Shown: positions 7,660 to 17,683, numbered from the stretch's first letter. The stretch: DNA of 64,000 nt from Ruegeria arenilitoris (GCF_013031355.1 NZ_WPZO01000001.1:62001-126000), one strand, 5' to 3'. Notes: a model not told the origin generated them from the sequence alone. Translations and numbers: made by a program.

Positions 7660-8373
7660 TCAGAAGGTCGAAGACACTTCCCATTTGGTGATCAGCTCGT
7701 TCAGGCTGCCGTCGTCCTTCATGGACTGGATGGCTGCATTGAACTTTTCTTTCAGCTCACCGTCGGATTCGCGGATACCCATGCCGACGCCACCGCCCAG
7801 CGGGACCTCATCGCCAACAAAGAGCAGGCCCGAGCCATCTTCGGTGAAGGGCGCGAGGAAGGATTTGTCCGCCAGAACCGCATCCGCTTCGCCGTTGCGT
7901 ACAGCTGCGAGGGTTTCTTCCGGGTTTGCGAACTCAACCAGAGTCGCGCCGGAATCAGCAACATAACCCGCCTGAATGGTGCCAGTCTGTGCCGCGATTA
8001 CGCCACCCGCCAGGTCAACGTCTTCGGACATCGCCAGATAGGCCGACGGGTCCGGCGGCGTGTAGTTCTGGGTGAAGTCGATGACTTCGTCACGCTCGTC
8101 GGTGATCGACATGCCAGCGATGATTGCGTCGTAGTTGCCCGACACCAGGTTCGGAATGATCGAATCCCAGTCGTTCTTGACCCATTCGCATTCCAGATTG
8201 GCGCGCTTGCACAGCTCATCGCCCAGCTCACGCTCGAATCCGTCAATCTCGCCAGCGTCGTTGACGAAGTTCCACGGCGCATAGGCGCCTTCGGTGCCCA
8301 GACGGATGGTGTCCGCCATGGCCATGCCAGCGCTAAGCGCCAGAGCCGCAGTGGTCAGGATCAGTTTTTTCAT
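7660..8373 (-). CDS. periplasmic amino-acid binding protein
   Basis: A 237-residue solute-binding protein (SBP_bac_3 type) of the importer. A clear signal peptide MKKLILTTAALALSAGMAMA ends at an AMA-DT cleavage site. The mature part has LGTEGAYAPWNFVNDAGEIDGFERELG, the usual ligand-pocket start, and later DAIIAGMSITDERDEVIDFTQNY. Two cysteines (in DELCKRANLECEW) may form the disulfide common in lysine/arginine/ornithine-type binding proteins. It sits between the ATPase (33 bases upstream) and the permeases. Confidence 0.92.
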   Translation of the reverse strand: MKKLILTTAALALSAGMAMADTIRLGTEGAYAPWNFVNDAGEIDGFERELGDELCKRANLECEWVKNDWDSIIPNLVSGNYDAIIAGMSITDERDEVIDFTQNYTPPDPSAYLAMSEDVDLAGGVIAAQTGTIQAGYVADSGATLVEFANPEETLAAVRNGEADAVLADKSFLAPFTEDGSGLLFVGDEVPLGGGVGMGIRESDGELKEKFNAAIQSMKDDGSLNELITKWEVSSTF

Positions 8374-8406
8374 TGGATACTCCCCAGTTTGTTTTCTGAT
8401 CTGAAG

Positions 8407-9183
8407 TTAAGCCGCCTTTGTGGCGGATAGAAAGCCCCGAAGTCGTTCGGATTCGGGGGACGTGAAGATATCTTCCGGCAGACCCTCTTCTTCGATCAAA
8501 CCTTGGTGCAGAAACACCACATGGCTTGAGATGTCTGCGGCCATTTTCATGTCATGCGTCACGATGATCATGGTGCGGCCTTCGGCGGCCAGATCCTTAA
8601 TCACCTTGATGACTTCTTGTTCCAATTCGGGGTCCAGCGCCGAGGTCGGTTCGTCGAACAGCAGCGCCTCGGGCTCCATGCACAGGCCACGGGCGATGGC
8701 GGCGCGTTGCTGCTGACCACCGGAGAGCTGCGCCGGGTAGACGTCACATTTGTCGCCGATGCCTACTTTATCCAGGTACTTGCGGGCGCTGTCCTCAACC
8801 TCTTTCGGGTCGCGGCCCAGCACGGTGACGGGGGCCTCCATCACGTTTTGCAGGATGGTCATGTGAGCCCACAGGTTGAACTGCTGAAACACCATGGACA
8901 GGTTGGTGCGGATGCGCATGACCTGTTTCGAGTCAGCGGGGCGGCGGTGGTGCGCGTCGCCGGACCAGCGCACGGGCTCGCCCTTGAACAGAATCTCGCC
9001 CTGCTGGCTGTCTTCCAGCAGGTTGCAGCAGCGCAGCAGGGTGGATTTCCCCGATCCCGACGACCCGATCAGCGAAACAACGTCCCCGCGTCTTGCCGTT
9101 ATATCGACGCCTTTCAGCACTTCCAGATTGCCGAAACTTTTGTGGAGGTTCTTGATTTCGATGACGGGAGTGGAATCTGTCAC
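8407..9183 (-). CDS. amino-acid ABC transporter ATPase
   Basis: A 258-residue ABC ATPase of the HisP/GlnQ type. Walker A GSSGSGKST, Q-loop VFQQFNLWAHMT, signature LSGGQQQR, Walker B LLFDEPTSALD and the H-loop VTHDM are all intact. The chosen start is GTG at 9183 (VTDSTPVIEIKNLHKSFG); an upstream ATG at 9252 would add 23 residues unlike the family. It is the first gene of the operon, so the promoter should lie upstream of 9183, where a cluster of TTGRCCAA motifs occurs. Confidence 0.92.
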   Translation of the reverse strand: MTDSTPVIEIKNLHKSFGNLEVLKGVDITARRGDVVSLIGSSGSGKSTLLRCCNLLEDSQQGEILFKGEPVRWSGDAHHRRPADSKQVMRIRTNLSMVFQQFNLWAHMTILQNVMEAPVTVLGRDPKEVEDSARKYLDKVGIGDKCDVYPAQLSGGQQQRAAIARGLCMEPEALLFDEPTSALDPELEQEVIKVIKDLAAEGRTMIIVTHDMKMAADISSHVVFLHQGLIEEEGLPEDIFTSPESERLRGFLSATKAA

Positions 9184-9282
9184 GGATGGTCCATGTGTTA
9201 TCGGTGTTGGTGCGGTAATAGGGCTTAAAAATCGGGGCAATGCAATGCGCAATTGACATCATCGGGGGCTTAAACAGTCAAA

Positions 9283-9312
9283 TTGACCAAAGGTATTGGC
9301 CAAATTGGTCAG
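9283..9312. promoter_or_regulatory. clustered TTGRCCAA palindromic motifs
   Basis: Three near-identical 8-base motifs, TTGACCAA (9283), TTGGCCAA (9296) and TTGGTCAG (9305), lie about 100-130 bases upstream of the ABC operon. The outer two also form an inverted pair (TGACCAA...TTGGTCA). The arrangement looks like an operator for a dimeric regulator, but no specific regulator can be named. Confidence 0.4.
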
Positions 9313-9329
9313 CGAATAAGCCCGGTTGT

Positions 9330-10052
9330 CTAAACCTGAGACGGATTTGGGACCGACAGATAATCACCATCCGGGATATCGATCAGTCCGCGAAGGTGCA
9401 GTAAATCGCGGTCCGTCGCGGAAAGGTCGCCAATCGCGGTGCGAACGGCGCGGGCGATTGCGGGGGCGTCCTGTCTGTCGGCGGTGATATATGGCAGAGC
9501 GGGCGTCGGGGCCGTGGTCCCCGCTTCGCGCAAATCCGCGCCAAGGTCGGTATGCGCTTTAAGCATTTCCCATGTCAGCGCGTCCAGAGCCGCGAAATCG
9601 GCCCGGCCTTCTGCAACTGCTTGTGCCGATTGCGCGTGGCCGCCGGTTGTTACGGTGCTGCCGGGCCGCAAGCCGCGACCTTCAAGATGAACAATCGGCG
9701 CGGCCCAGCCCGACTGCGACAGTTTTTCGTTGTAGGCAAAGGTGCTGGTCGCAAGTTGGCTCAGGTCGCGCGGGTCATCCTGACGGGCAACGAAAACCGA
9801 GCGGTAGTAGCCGGGCGGGCAGCCTGCCAGCCCGTAGTCTGGCGTTCCGACCAGCTGCACTTTGCCGTGTAGGTGAGTGCGATAGGGCATCCCGCAGGTC
9901 TGGGCAAAGGTCAGATTAGGGTTCAGCCAGATGTCCCAGACATCCGCGTCTCGGGTCAGGCGATCGGGGCCATAGCCAAGATGATTCCGAATCAAGGTCC
10001 AGAACCGGTCATTTGCCGGCTGCAGCGCGGGCATGTCATACATGCCCAGCAT
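9330..10052 (-). CDS. PhnD-like binding-fold protein without signal peptide
   Basis: A 240-residue protein of the PhnD/SsuA/transferrin-like group (phosphate/phosphonate binding-protein fold): MYDMPALQPANDRFW at the start, LVGTPDYGLAGCPPGYYRSVFVARQDDP and a GGHAQSAQAVAEGRADFAALDALTW pocket-like segment. No signal peptide precedes the domain, and no transporter genes adjoin it, so it is probably cytoplasmic and not part of an importer. The ATG at 10052 overlaps the end of the upstream TerB gene; GTG at 10061, overlapping that gene's TGA, is an alternative. It forms an apparent three-gene unit with the two TerB genes. Confidence 0.7.
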   Translation of the reverse strand: MLGMYDMPALQPANDRFWTLIRNHLGYGPDRLTRDADVWDIWLNPNLTFAQTCGMPYRTHLHGKVQLVGTPDYGLAGCPPGYYRSVFVARQDDPRDLSQLATSTFAYNEKLSQSGWAAPIVHLEGRGLRPGSTVTTGGHAQSAQAVAEGRADFAALDALTWEMLKAHTDLGADLREAGTTAPTPALPYITADRQDAPAIARAVRTAIGDLSATDRDLLHLRGLIDIPDGDYLSVPNPSQV

Positions 10053-10057
10053 CGCAA

Positions 10058-10495
10058 TCACGATTTGGCGGCCTTTTGGCGGGCCAGAGCGGAATCCACG
10101 TCGCTGACGCCCAGAAGGCTGACCACCAGCCGCAGCAGCGAATCCTCTTCGCCAGACCGTTGTCCGTCGGCCAGAGCGACCGACCACATTGCCTGCACCA
10201 CGGCAAGACGGTCGTCATAGGCAATGGCTTCCTTGATCGCGCGGGTGAAACGGACGGTGTCGGGGGCTTCGGCCTCAAGATCCTCGGCACGGGCACGCAA
10301 GGCGGCGGCTTCGAACGGGGACAGGCCATAGCGCTGCGCCGAAATCTTGTCGATTCGGGCCATTTCGGTGTCGGCATAGTCGTTGTCGGCCCGCGCGATA
10401 CGCACCAGCAGGGCCGTCAGGGCAAGACGGGCGTCATCATCGGCAAGCGGGTCGGGGGCGGGCTGTGTCAGCCGTGCCAGAAAATCACTGAACAT
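10058..10495 (-). CDS. TerB-like protein (second copy)
   Basis: A 145-residue all-helical TerB-family protein. The typical pattern is visible: LALTALLVRIARADNDYADTEMARIDKISAQRYGL, then AVVQAMWSVALADGQRSGEEDSLLRLVVSLLGVSD, i.e. two related helical halves each with an acidic A-D-(G/N) turn that in TerB proteins can bind metal. TerB domains occur in tellurite resistance and in stress-sensing systems; no terC/terD genes are seen nearby. It is a diverged paralogue of the gene 20 bases upstream and overlaps the PhnD-like gene. Confidence 0.85.
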   Translation of the reverse strand: MFSDFLARLTQPAPDPLADDDARLALTALLVRIARADNDYADTEMARIDKISAQRYGLSPFEAAALRARAEDLEAEAPDTVRFTRAIKEAIAYDDRLAVVQAMWSVALADGQRSGEEDSLLRLVVSLLGVSDVDSALARQKAAKS

Positions 10496-10515
10496 GTGTT
10501 AGATATAGAGACGGT

Positions 10516-10965
10516 CTAACGCTCTTCCAAGCGTCTTTGCACCCGTTCGCGCGCGGTCTGGCTGTCGTTGAAACTCAGCCCCATGGCAATGCGTGCCTCT
10601 TCGACGATATTCATCTCACCTTCGTCGGAATTGCCGTCGGCCAGAACGACCTCCCACAAGGCATCCAGCGCGGCCAGACGTTCGTGCAGGTCGGTGGTCT
10701 CGCGGATCAGCTTGCCGAATGTGTCGGTTTCCGGTGCGGCGGCGTGCAACTTTTCACAGGTGGCGCGGACCTTGGCAGCCTCGATCGCGTTATGCTGATA
10801 CAGCCGCGCAAGGATGCGGTCGATCAGGCTGATTTCTTCAAGCTTGTAATCCCGATCCGCCTGCGCCACGCGCACCATGAGTGCGCCCAATGCCAGCTCG
10901 GCATCCGGGTCGGGCAGGTTGTCGTGTTGTGGCGGGCGAAAAGCCTGTAAGAATTTCTTCAACAT
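10516..10965 (-). CDS. TerB-like protein (first copy)
   Basis: A 149-residue TerB-family protein, paralogous to the next gene: LALGALMVRVAQADRDYKLEEISLIDRILARLY aligns with LALTALLVRIARADNDYADTEMARIDKISAQRY of the neighbour, and LDALWEVVLADGNSDEGEMNIVEEARIAMGLS aligns with its second half. The start is set at the ATG giving MLKKFLQAFRP; an ATG six codons earlier is possible. The tandem pair suggests a local duplication followed by divergence. Confidence 0.85.
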   Translation of the reverse strand: MLKKFLQAFRPPQHDNLPDPDAELALGALMVRVAQADRDYKLEEISLIDRILARLYQHNAIEAAKVRATCEKLHAAAPETDTFGKLIRETTDLHERLAALDALWEVVLADGNSDEGEMNIVEEARIAMGLSFNDSQTARERVQRRLEER

Positions 10966-10988
10966 GCCCAGAGGATATTCCATATTTT

Positions 10989-11011
10989 GTAGCCCGCCAA
11001 GCGCGGACTAC
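10989..11011. repeat. GTAGCCCGC-type hairpin
   Basis: GTAGCCCGC and GCGGACTAC arms with a 5-base loop; the one mismatch becomes a G-U pair in the minus-strand RNA. A related hairpin (AGCCCGC/GCGGGCT followed by AC) occurs at 37641-37658, so this may be a small dispersed intergenic element. Confidence 0.45.
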
Positions 11012-11034
11012 CTGTCATGGGATCAAATAACACC

Positions 11035-11075
11035 GGGATTGCCATGTATGGCAAAAACACGCTGAGCGTGATCCC
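11035..11075. repeat. nested inverted repeats, three-way-junction shape
   Basis: GGGAT (11035-11039) pairs with ATCCC (11071-11075). Inside are two smaller hairpins, TGCCAT-GT-ATGGCA (11040-11053) and CACGC-TGA-GCGTG (11058-11070). As RNA or cruciform DNA this would form a compact three-way junction. It lies between the PEP-mutase-family gene and the TerB pair. Confidence 0.45.
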
Positions 11076-11087
11076 AGAGTTGGAGAA

Positions 11088-11861
11088 TCAACCGCTCTGA
11101 ATGGCCTGTTTTGCCTGCTCCTGCAGCCATCCCAGCATCTGTCGATAGGGAACAGGGCCATAGCTGATCCGGGCCACGCCCAACCCGGCCAGCGTGGCCG
11201 TGTCGGGTGTGCCGGGCAGGGCGATGATGTTGACCGGCAGAGGGGTCGATTCGCACAGCCGGGCAATCATTGCCTCGTCTTTCAGTCCAGGTGCGAAGAA
11301 CCCGCTGGCACCGGCATCAGCATAGGCTTTGGCCCGGGCAATCGCCTCGTCCAGCATAGCGTCTGAGTGGGTTTCAGGTTTGGCCTTCAGAAAGATATCC
11401 GTGCGCGCGTTGATGAAGGCCGGGATACCGGCTGCATCGCAGCCTTCGCGCATGGCGCTAACCCGCGCTTCCTGCGTTTCAATGTTATAAAGATCGCTGG
11501 TACCAACGATCTGATCCTCAAAATTGAAGCCGATGACGCCGGTCTGCAGCGCGCGTTGTACGTTTGCGGCTACGCCCAGCACGTCCTCGGAATAGGCCCC
11601 TTCGAAGTCCAACGTGACTGGCAGATCAACCGCCGCGACGATCCGGCGGGCATTGTCCAGCGCGGCGTCCATCGGGATGTTCTGACCATCGCCAAACCCC
11701 TGCGCCATCGCAACCGGAGCACTGCCGGTGGCGATCGCCTTGGCCCCCGCATCGCGCACGGCCCCGGCGCTGCCGGCATCCCAGATGTTGTAAAGGATGA
11801 CCGGATCGCCCTTCTTATGCAGGGCTGCAAATTCTTCCGCCTGGGTAATCTGGTTGGTCAT
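11088..11861 (-). CDS. isocitrate lyase/PEP mutase family protein
   Basis: A 257-residue TIM-barrel protein of the ICL/PEPM superfamily, which makes or breaks C-C or C-P bonds next to a carboxylate using Mg2+. Metal and substrate motifs are visible: VILYNIWDAGSAGAV, the DFEGAYSED segment and IGFNFEDQ. The lyase signature KKCGH of isocitrate and methylisocitrate lyases is missing, so it belongs to the broad uncharacterised branch often annotated as phosphonomutase/oxaloacetate decarboxylase-like. The substrate cannot be predicted. It precedes the TerB/PhnD-like cluster on the same strand but is separated by 122 structured bases, so co-transcription is uncertain. Confidence 0.85.
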   Translation of the reverse strand: MTNQITQAEEFAALHKKGDPVILYNIWDAGSAGAVRDAGAKAIATGSAPVAMAQGFGDGQNIPMDAALDNARRIVAAVDLPVTLDFEGAYSEDVLGVAANVQRALQTGVIGFNFEDQIVGTSDLYNIETQEARVSAMREGCDAAGIPAFINARTDIFLKAKPETHSDAMLDEAIARAKAYADAGASGFFAPGLKDEAMIARLCESTPLPVNIIALPGTPDTATLAGLGVARISYGPVPYRQMLGWLQEQAKQAIQSG

Positions 11862-11921
11862 GCCGATCTCCTGTCGCTGCTATTGCGGCAGTTAACCGTG
11901 CAATCAGTCGGCGCGTAAAGA

Positions 11922-11942
11922 TGTTTCGCGCCGACCGAAACA
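11922..11942 (-). terminator. possible terminator after pyrG
   Basis: TGTTTCG and CGAAACA arms with a 7-base GC-rich loop, about 20 bases past the pyrG stop. The following TCTTTAC is only a weak U-tract, so termination is uncertain. Confidence 0.35.
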
Positions 11943-11962
11943 ATAGAGTGAACGGTCCGTGA

Positions 11963-13606
<1,644 letters not shown>

Positions 13607-13765
13607 GTTTTTCGGCTGCTCCCGTGAGACGTCAATATCAGCTGCCCGGCGGTTCCGAAAAACCGCTGCATCACGGGACTTCACGTATAAAGGATTCGCG
13701 CCAATAGCGCAAGAGAACCGCAAGATGCTGTTGCAGCTCTCTTTTAGATTTCTAAGTGTAGTGGA

Positions 13766-14131
13766 TCAGTCCGCTTGCGGGATCAGCGGCGCGTTGTCGC
13801 CCTGTGCCGGAGGCAGAAGATCATCGGTCGACGGAACGGCCGGAGTGCTTTCCTCGGTCGCGGCAGGGGCCGGAACGCCCAGACGATCGATCACCGAGCT
13901 GCCCGAAGATTTCTGAGCGGCCAGAATGGTCAGCGTGATCGAGGTCACGATAAAGCAGGCCGCCAGAATCCAGGTCACCTTGCCCAATGCCGTCGCTGCA
14001 GCGCGGCCGGTCATGGCGCCACCGCCACCACCGCCCATACCCAGGCCACCGCCTTCGGACCGCTGCATCAGAACAACGGCGATCAGGCCCAGAGCCAAGA
14101 GAAGATGGATGATGAGAACGACGTTTTCCAT
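13766..14131 (-). CDS. secG: preprotein translocase subunit SecG
   Basis: Small membrane subunit of the SecYEG channel. The 121-residue protein starts MENVVLIIHLLLALGLIAVVLMQRSEGGGLGMGGGGGG: the first membrane helix followed by the family's LMQ-x-GGG loop. It has a second helix at TWILAACFIVTSITLTIL. The proline/alanine/serine-rich C-terminal tail (about 45 residues) is longer than in E. coli but usual in alphaproteobacteria. The ATG at 14131 was chosen; the 27 residues upstream do not resemble SecG. Confidence 0.95.
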   Translation of the reverse strand: MENVVLIIHLLLALGLIAVVLMQRSEGGGLGMGGGGGGAMTGRAAATALGKVTWILAACFIVTSITLTILAAQKSSGSSVIDRLGVPAPAATEESTPAVPSTDDLLPPAQGDNAPLIPQAD

Positions 14132-14282
14132 GGTGGTCCTGTACAGCGTGGCGTGTATCGCGTGGTACTTATGCAAGTTTGCCATCGGGGGCAAGGGAGG
14201 AGTTGCCATCACGACCCCTGATATGCAGCATCACGGCAAAGAGACTGGACAGCTGGGCAAAAGGTAACGCAGGCTGCGACCC

Positions 14283-14897
14283 ATGCCACATGACGATCCC
14301 GACCACCCACACGCTTTGTTGCCACCTGACCCCGCGCTGCGCGTTAAGGCGCTTGAGACGATTCTGACCCGCAAGGGGCTGATCGACCCTGCGGCGTTGG
14401 ATGAGATCATCGACACCTATCAGAACAAGATCGGCCCGCAAAACGGCGCGCGCGTGGTTGCAAGGGCGTGGATCGATCCGGACTTCAGGAAAGCTCTGCT
14501 TGCAGACGCAACGCCAGTTGTCGCCGATCTGGGTTTCTATGGGCGTCAGGGTGAACATATCGTCGCGGTGGAAAACACGCCGGACCTTCACAACATGGTC
14601 GTCTGTACGCTGTGTAGTTGCTACCCGTGGCCTCTGCTGGGAATTCCGCCGGGATGGTACAAGTCCGATGCTTACCGGGCTCGCGCGGCCCGGGAACCGC
14701 GCAAGGTTCTGGCCGAATTCGGGGTCACGCTGCCGTCCGAGACGGCCGTTCGTGTCTGGGATTCGACTGCCGAGATTCGTTACCTCGTATTGCCGATGCG
14801 TCCCGCAGGCACCGAAGGGTTGGGCGAAGACGATCTGGCCGCTCTCGTCACCCGTGACTGCATGATCGGAACGGGCCTGCCCAAGGAGCCCTCATGA
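14283..14897 (+). CDS. nthA: nitrile hydratase alpha subunit, cobalt type
   Basis: Catalytic subunit hydrating nitriles to amides. The metal site reads VC108-TLC111-SC113; threonine between the first two cysteines marks the Co(III) type, while Fe enzymes have serine there. The two cysteines CSC are normally oxidised to sulfenic and sulfinic acids. The N-terminus is His/Asp-rich ([10 protein letters not shown]), possibly helping metal capture. The C-terminus has [23 protein letters not shown]. The usual serine in ALVTRDSMIGTG is a cysteine here (TRDCMIG). It overlaps the beta subunit gene by four bases; with the accessory gene it forms a tightly coupled operon. Confidence 0.96.
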   Translation: MPHDDPDHPHALLPPDPALRVKALETILTRKGLIDPAALDEIIDTYQNKIGPQNGARVVARAWIDPDFRKALLADATPVVADLGFYGRQGEHIVAVENTPDLHNMVVCTLCSCYPWPLLGIPPGWYKSDAYRARAAREPRKVLAEFGVTLPSETAVRVWDSTAEIRYLVLPMRPAGTEGLGEDDLAALVTRDCMIGTGLPKEPS

Positions 14898-15571
14898 CCC
14901 GCGTGCACGATATGGGCGGTCGCTTTGGTGACGGCCCGGTACGGCCCAAATCCGATGACGAACCGGTTTTTGCCGAGGATTGGCACGGGCGGGCGCTGGC
15001 GGTGACTCTGGCCGCCGGGTTTCTGGGGAAGTGGAACATAGACGTCTCGCGCCACGCGCGCGAGAGATTGTCCCCCAAGGATTATGCGCGGTTTTCCTAT
15101 TACGAAAAGTGGATATCGAGCCTTGCTGATCTGCTGGTGGAATCGGGTGTGCTGACTAAGGAGGATTTCACAGGGGCAGCTTCGGACGACCCGCACCCAT
15201 TGTCTGCCCGCGCTCTGAAAGCCGAATCCGTCGCTGCAGCCCTTGCCAAGGGCGGGCCAGCAGACCGCCCGTCAGATGTGCCCGCTCGGTTCAAGATTGG
15301 GCAGAGTGTACGTACCGTACATCCGGCCGCCAATCGACTGGTTGATGGCGGCCACACGCGCCTGCCGATCTATGCATCCGGTGCGACCGGGAAGGTCATG
15401 CGGCTGCATGGCACACATGTGCTGCCGGACGCCAATGCGCATGGATTTGGCGAGGCGCCCGAGCCGCTCTATGCGGTGGTCTTCCCAGCCTCGGAATTGT
15501 GGGCAGACCCGGAAAACCCCAAAGACGAGGTCGTACTGGACCTCTGGCAAAGCTATCTGGAGCCAGCATGA
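14894..15571 (+). CDS. nthB: nitrile hydratase beta subunit
   Basis: Structural partner of NthA that closes the active site and contributes second-shell arginines. The 225-residue protein starts [16 protein letters not shown], the family hallmark (HDMGG), followed by [20 protein letters not shown]. The C-terminal barrel contains [28 protein letters not shown], close to the usual HTRLPRYARG region. It starts with ATG overlapping the nthA stop. No amidase gene is adjacent, so the amide product must be processed elsewhere. Confidence 0.95.
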   Translation: MTRVHDMGGRFGDGPVRPKSDDEPVFAEDWHGRALAVTLAAGFLGKWNIDVSRHARERLSPKDYARFSYYEKWISSLADLLVESGVLTKEDFTGAASDDPHPLSARALKAESVAAALAKGGPADRPSDVPARFKIGQSVRTVHPAANRLVDGGHTRLPIYASGATGKVMRLHGTHVLPDANAHGFGEAPEPLYAVVFPASELWADPENPKDEVVLDLWQSYLEPA

Positions 15572-15906
15572 GCAATTGCGCTGCCCATTCTGCGCCTGAA
15601 CCTGTTTTTGCCGAACCCTGGCACGCTCAAGTATTTGCGGTAACTGTGGCCCTGAACGAGGCTGGATGCTTTGACTGGCCCGACTGGGCCACGCGTTTTT
15701 CGCAGACGCTAAAGCGCCACGGACTGGATCGCGATCTAGACGGGGGCGATGACTATTTCCATGCTTGGCTGGAAACTCTCGAGCAGTTGCTGGACGAGCA
15801 AGGCTCGGCGGTCGCTGGCGAAGTCACCCAGTATCGGAATGCGTGGGAAAAGGCTTACCTGACAACGCCTCACGGTCTGCCAGTGCGTTTGACTGCTGAC
15901 GGGTAG
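15568..15906 (+). CDS. nitrile hydratase accessory protein
   Basis: A 112-residue protein of the nitrile hydratase activator/accessory family needed for cobalt insertion through subunit exchange in characterised systems. EPVFAEPWHAQVFAVTVALNEAG near its start is clearly homologous to [20 protein letters not shown] of NthB, so it resembles a free-standing beta N-terminal domain. It also contains DYFHAWLETLEQLL and a YRNAWEKAYLTTPHGLPV end. The ATG at 15568 overlaps the nthB stop (ATGA). It is the last gene of the operon. Confidence 0.9.
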   Translation: MSNCAAHSAPEPVFAEPWHAQVFAVTVALNEAGCFDWPDWATRFSQTLKRHGLDRDLDGGDDYFHAWLETLEQLLDEQGSAVAGEVTQYRNAWEKAYLTTPHGLPVRLTADG

Positions 15907-15940
15907 GGGGCGTTGCCACCGCCGCCCGTTCCGGACGACT

Positions 15941-16013
15941 CCCCCGGGAAATTTGGAGCCAGATGAACAAGGGATTCGCGCTTCATCTGGCCAAAAATAC
16001 CCTCGCCGGAGGC
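15941..16013. repeat. pair of inverted copies of a dispersed intergenic repeat
   Basis: Copy 1 (15941-15967) reads CCCCCGGGAAATTTGGAGCC then AGATGAA. Copy 2 (15980-16013, opposite strand) reads as GGAGG..., TATTTTTGGCCAGATGAAG in the other direction. A third copy is at 32317-32345 (CCCCGGAGGATACATTTGCC then AGATGAAG). The consensus CCGGAGGATATTTTTGGCC-AGATGAAG is one I recall as widespread between genes in Rhodobacterales. Convergent copies can fold into a hairpin, perhaps ending the nitrile hydratase transcript. The rest of the 212-base gap holds a short GC hairpin at 16014-16030. Confidence 0.6.
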
Positions 16014-16118
16014 ACCGCGCGCAGCGCGGTTCTTATCTGCGGCGAATTACCGGTTTCCCTGTCGCTTTGTCCTCGTTATACGAGCCGAGTTTGGTAATTC
16101 AGCGCAAAAGGACCGGAT

Positions 16119-17414
16119 ATGGCCAATGTGGTTGTTGTCGGCGCCCAGTGGGGTGACGAAGGAAAAGGCAAGATCGTCGACTGGCTCAGCGAGCGGGCAG
16201 ACGTGATCGCGCGTTTTCAGGGCGGGCATAATGCCGGTCATACGCTGGTCATTGATGGTGAGGTCTACAAGCTGCACGCGCTGCCTTCGGGCGTTGTGCG
16301 TGGCGGCAAGCTGAGCGTCATCGGCAACGGCGTTGTGCTGGACCCGTGGCACCTGATCAAAGAAATCGGAACCATCCGCGCGCAGGGCGTCGATATTTCG
16401 CCCGAAACCCTGATGATCGCCGAGAACACGCCGCTGATCCTGCCGATCCATGGTGAACTGGACCGCGCGCGCGAAGAGGCTGCCAGCAAAGGCACAAAGA
16501 TCGGAACCACCGGCCGCGGCATTGGCCCGGCTTACGAAGACAAGGTTGGCCGCCGGTCTGTGCGCGTAGCCGATCTGGCGGACGAGGCTACGCTTGAGGC
16601 ACGTGTAGACCGTGCGCTGCAGCACCATGACCCGCTGCGCAAAGGTCTGGGGATCGAGCCTGTGGACCGGGACGCGCTGATTGCGCAACTGAAAGAGATC
16701 GCATCGGAAATCCTGCCCTTCGCGGCGCCTGTTTGGAAAGTGCTGAATGAAAAGCGCAAGGCGGGCAAACGCATCCTGTTCGAAGGGGCGCAGGGCGCGT
16801 TGCTGGATATCGATTTCGGCACCTATCCTTTTGTGACCTCGTCCAACGTGATCGCCGGTCAGGCAGCAACGGGCGTGGGCATCGGTCCGGGGTCGATCGA
16901 CTTTGTTCTAGGCATCGTCAAAGCCTACACCACCCGTGTGGGTGAGGGGCCGTTCCCGACCGAGCTGGACGATGCGGACGGTCAACGCCTCGGCGAGCGC
17001 GGGCATGAGTTCGGCACCACCACCGGGCGCAAGCGCCGCTGCGGTTGGTTCGACGCGTGTCTGGTGCGTCAAACCTGCGCTACCAGTGGCGTGAACGGCA
17101 TCTCGCTGACCAAGCTGGACGTTCTGGACGGGTTCGAGACGCTCAAGATTTGCGTCGGCTATGAGCTGGACGGTGAACGTTTGGACTATCTGCCCACCGC
17201 GGCCGATCAGCAGGCGCGCTGCACACCGATCTACGAGGAAATGCCGGGGTGGAGCGAATCCACCGAAGGCGCACGCAGCTGGGCCGATCTGCCGGCCAAC
17301 GCGATTAAATACGTGCGCCGCGTCGAGGAGCTGATCGAATGCCCCGTAGCCCTTTTGTCCACCAGCCCGGAGCGGGACGACACCATTCTGGTGACCGACC
17401 CGTTTGCTGACTGA
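16119..17414 (+). CDS. purA: adenylosuccinate synthetase
   Basis: GTP-dependent ligation of aspartate to IMP, the first committed step to AMP. The 431-residue protein starts [23 protein letters not shown] (P-loop GDEGKGK), with [11 protein letters not shown] (catalytic His), [16 protein letters not shown] and [18 protein letters not shown]. All hallmarks are intact and the length is standard. The stop overlaps the next ATG by one base (TGATG), so the DUF2842 gene is probably co-translated. Confidence 0.98.
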   Translation: MANVVVVGAQWGDEGKGKIVDWLSERADVIARFQGGHNAGHTLVIDGEVYKLHALPSGVVRGGKLSVIGNGVVLDPWHLIKEIGTIRAQGVDISPETLMIAENTPLILPIHGELDRAREEAASKGTKIGTTGRGIGPAYEDKVGRRSVRVADLADEATLEARVDRALQHHDPLRKGLGIEPVDRDALIAQLKEIASEILPFAAPVWKVLNEKRKAGKRILFEGAQGALLDIDFGTYPFVTSSNVIAGQAATGVGIGPGSIDFVLGIVKAYTTRVGEGPFPTELDDADGQRLGERGHEFGTTTGRKRRCGWFDACLVRQTCATSGVNGISLTKLDVLDGFETLKICVGYELDGERLDYLPTAADQQARCTPIYEEMPGWSESTEGARSWADLPANAIKYVRRVEELIECPVALLSTSPERDDTILVTDPFAD

Positions 17415-17656
17415 TGAGCGACGACGGAAAGACCGGCCTCAGCTACAAGGCACGGCGCCGCTGGTCGCTGGTGCTGCTGTTGATTGGGTTGCCGGTCTAT
17501 ATCGTGGCGGTGGTGACAATCGTGAACTGGCTCGACCGCCCACCGATCTGGCTGGAGCTGCTGGTCTATGTCGCTTTGGGCATTGTCTGGGCGCTGCCGT
17601 TCAAGTTCGTCTTCAAGGGCGTCGGCAAGGAAGACCCGGACCAGCCGTCGGAATGA
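17414..17656 (+). CDS. DUF2842 small membrane protein
   Basis: An 80-residue protein with two membrane helices (LVLLLIGLPVYIVAVVTIV and WLELLVYVALGIVWALPF) ending in a conserved KFVFKGVGKEDP tail. This matches DUF2842, a family of alphaproteobacteria often found next to purA. Function is unknown. Its one-base overlap with the purA stop suggests coupled translation. Confidence 0.85.
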   Translation: MSDDGKTGLSYKARRRWSLVLLLIGLPVYIVAVVTIVNWLDRPPIWLELLVYVALGIVWALPFKFVFKGVGKEDPDQPSE

Positions 17657-17683
17657 CAGGCCGGAGTGACTGATTAGGTCAGT

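Noticed and set aside
10053..10187. N-terminal extension of the PhnD-like protein as a signal peptide
   Set aside because: The extra frame is arginine-rich, overlaps the TerB gene in another frame and has no hydrophobic core.
16014..16030. ACCGCGC-GCA-GCGCGGT hairpin as a terminator
   Set aside because: The loop is only three bases and no T-run follows; it is probably part of the GC-rich flank of the dispersed repeat.
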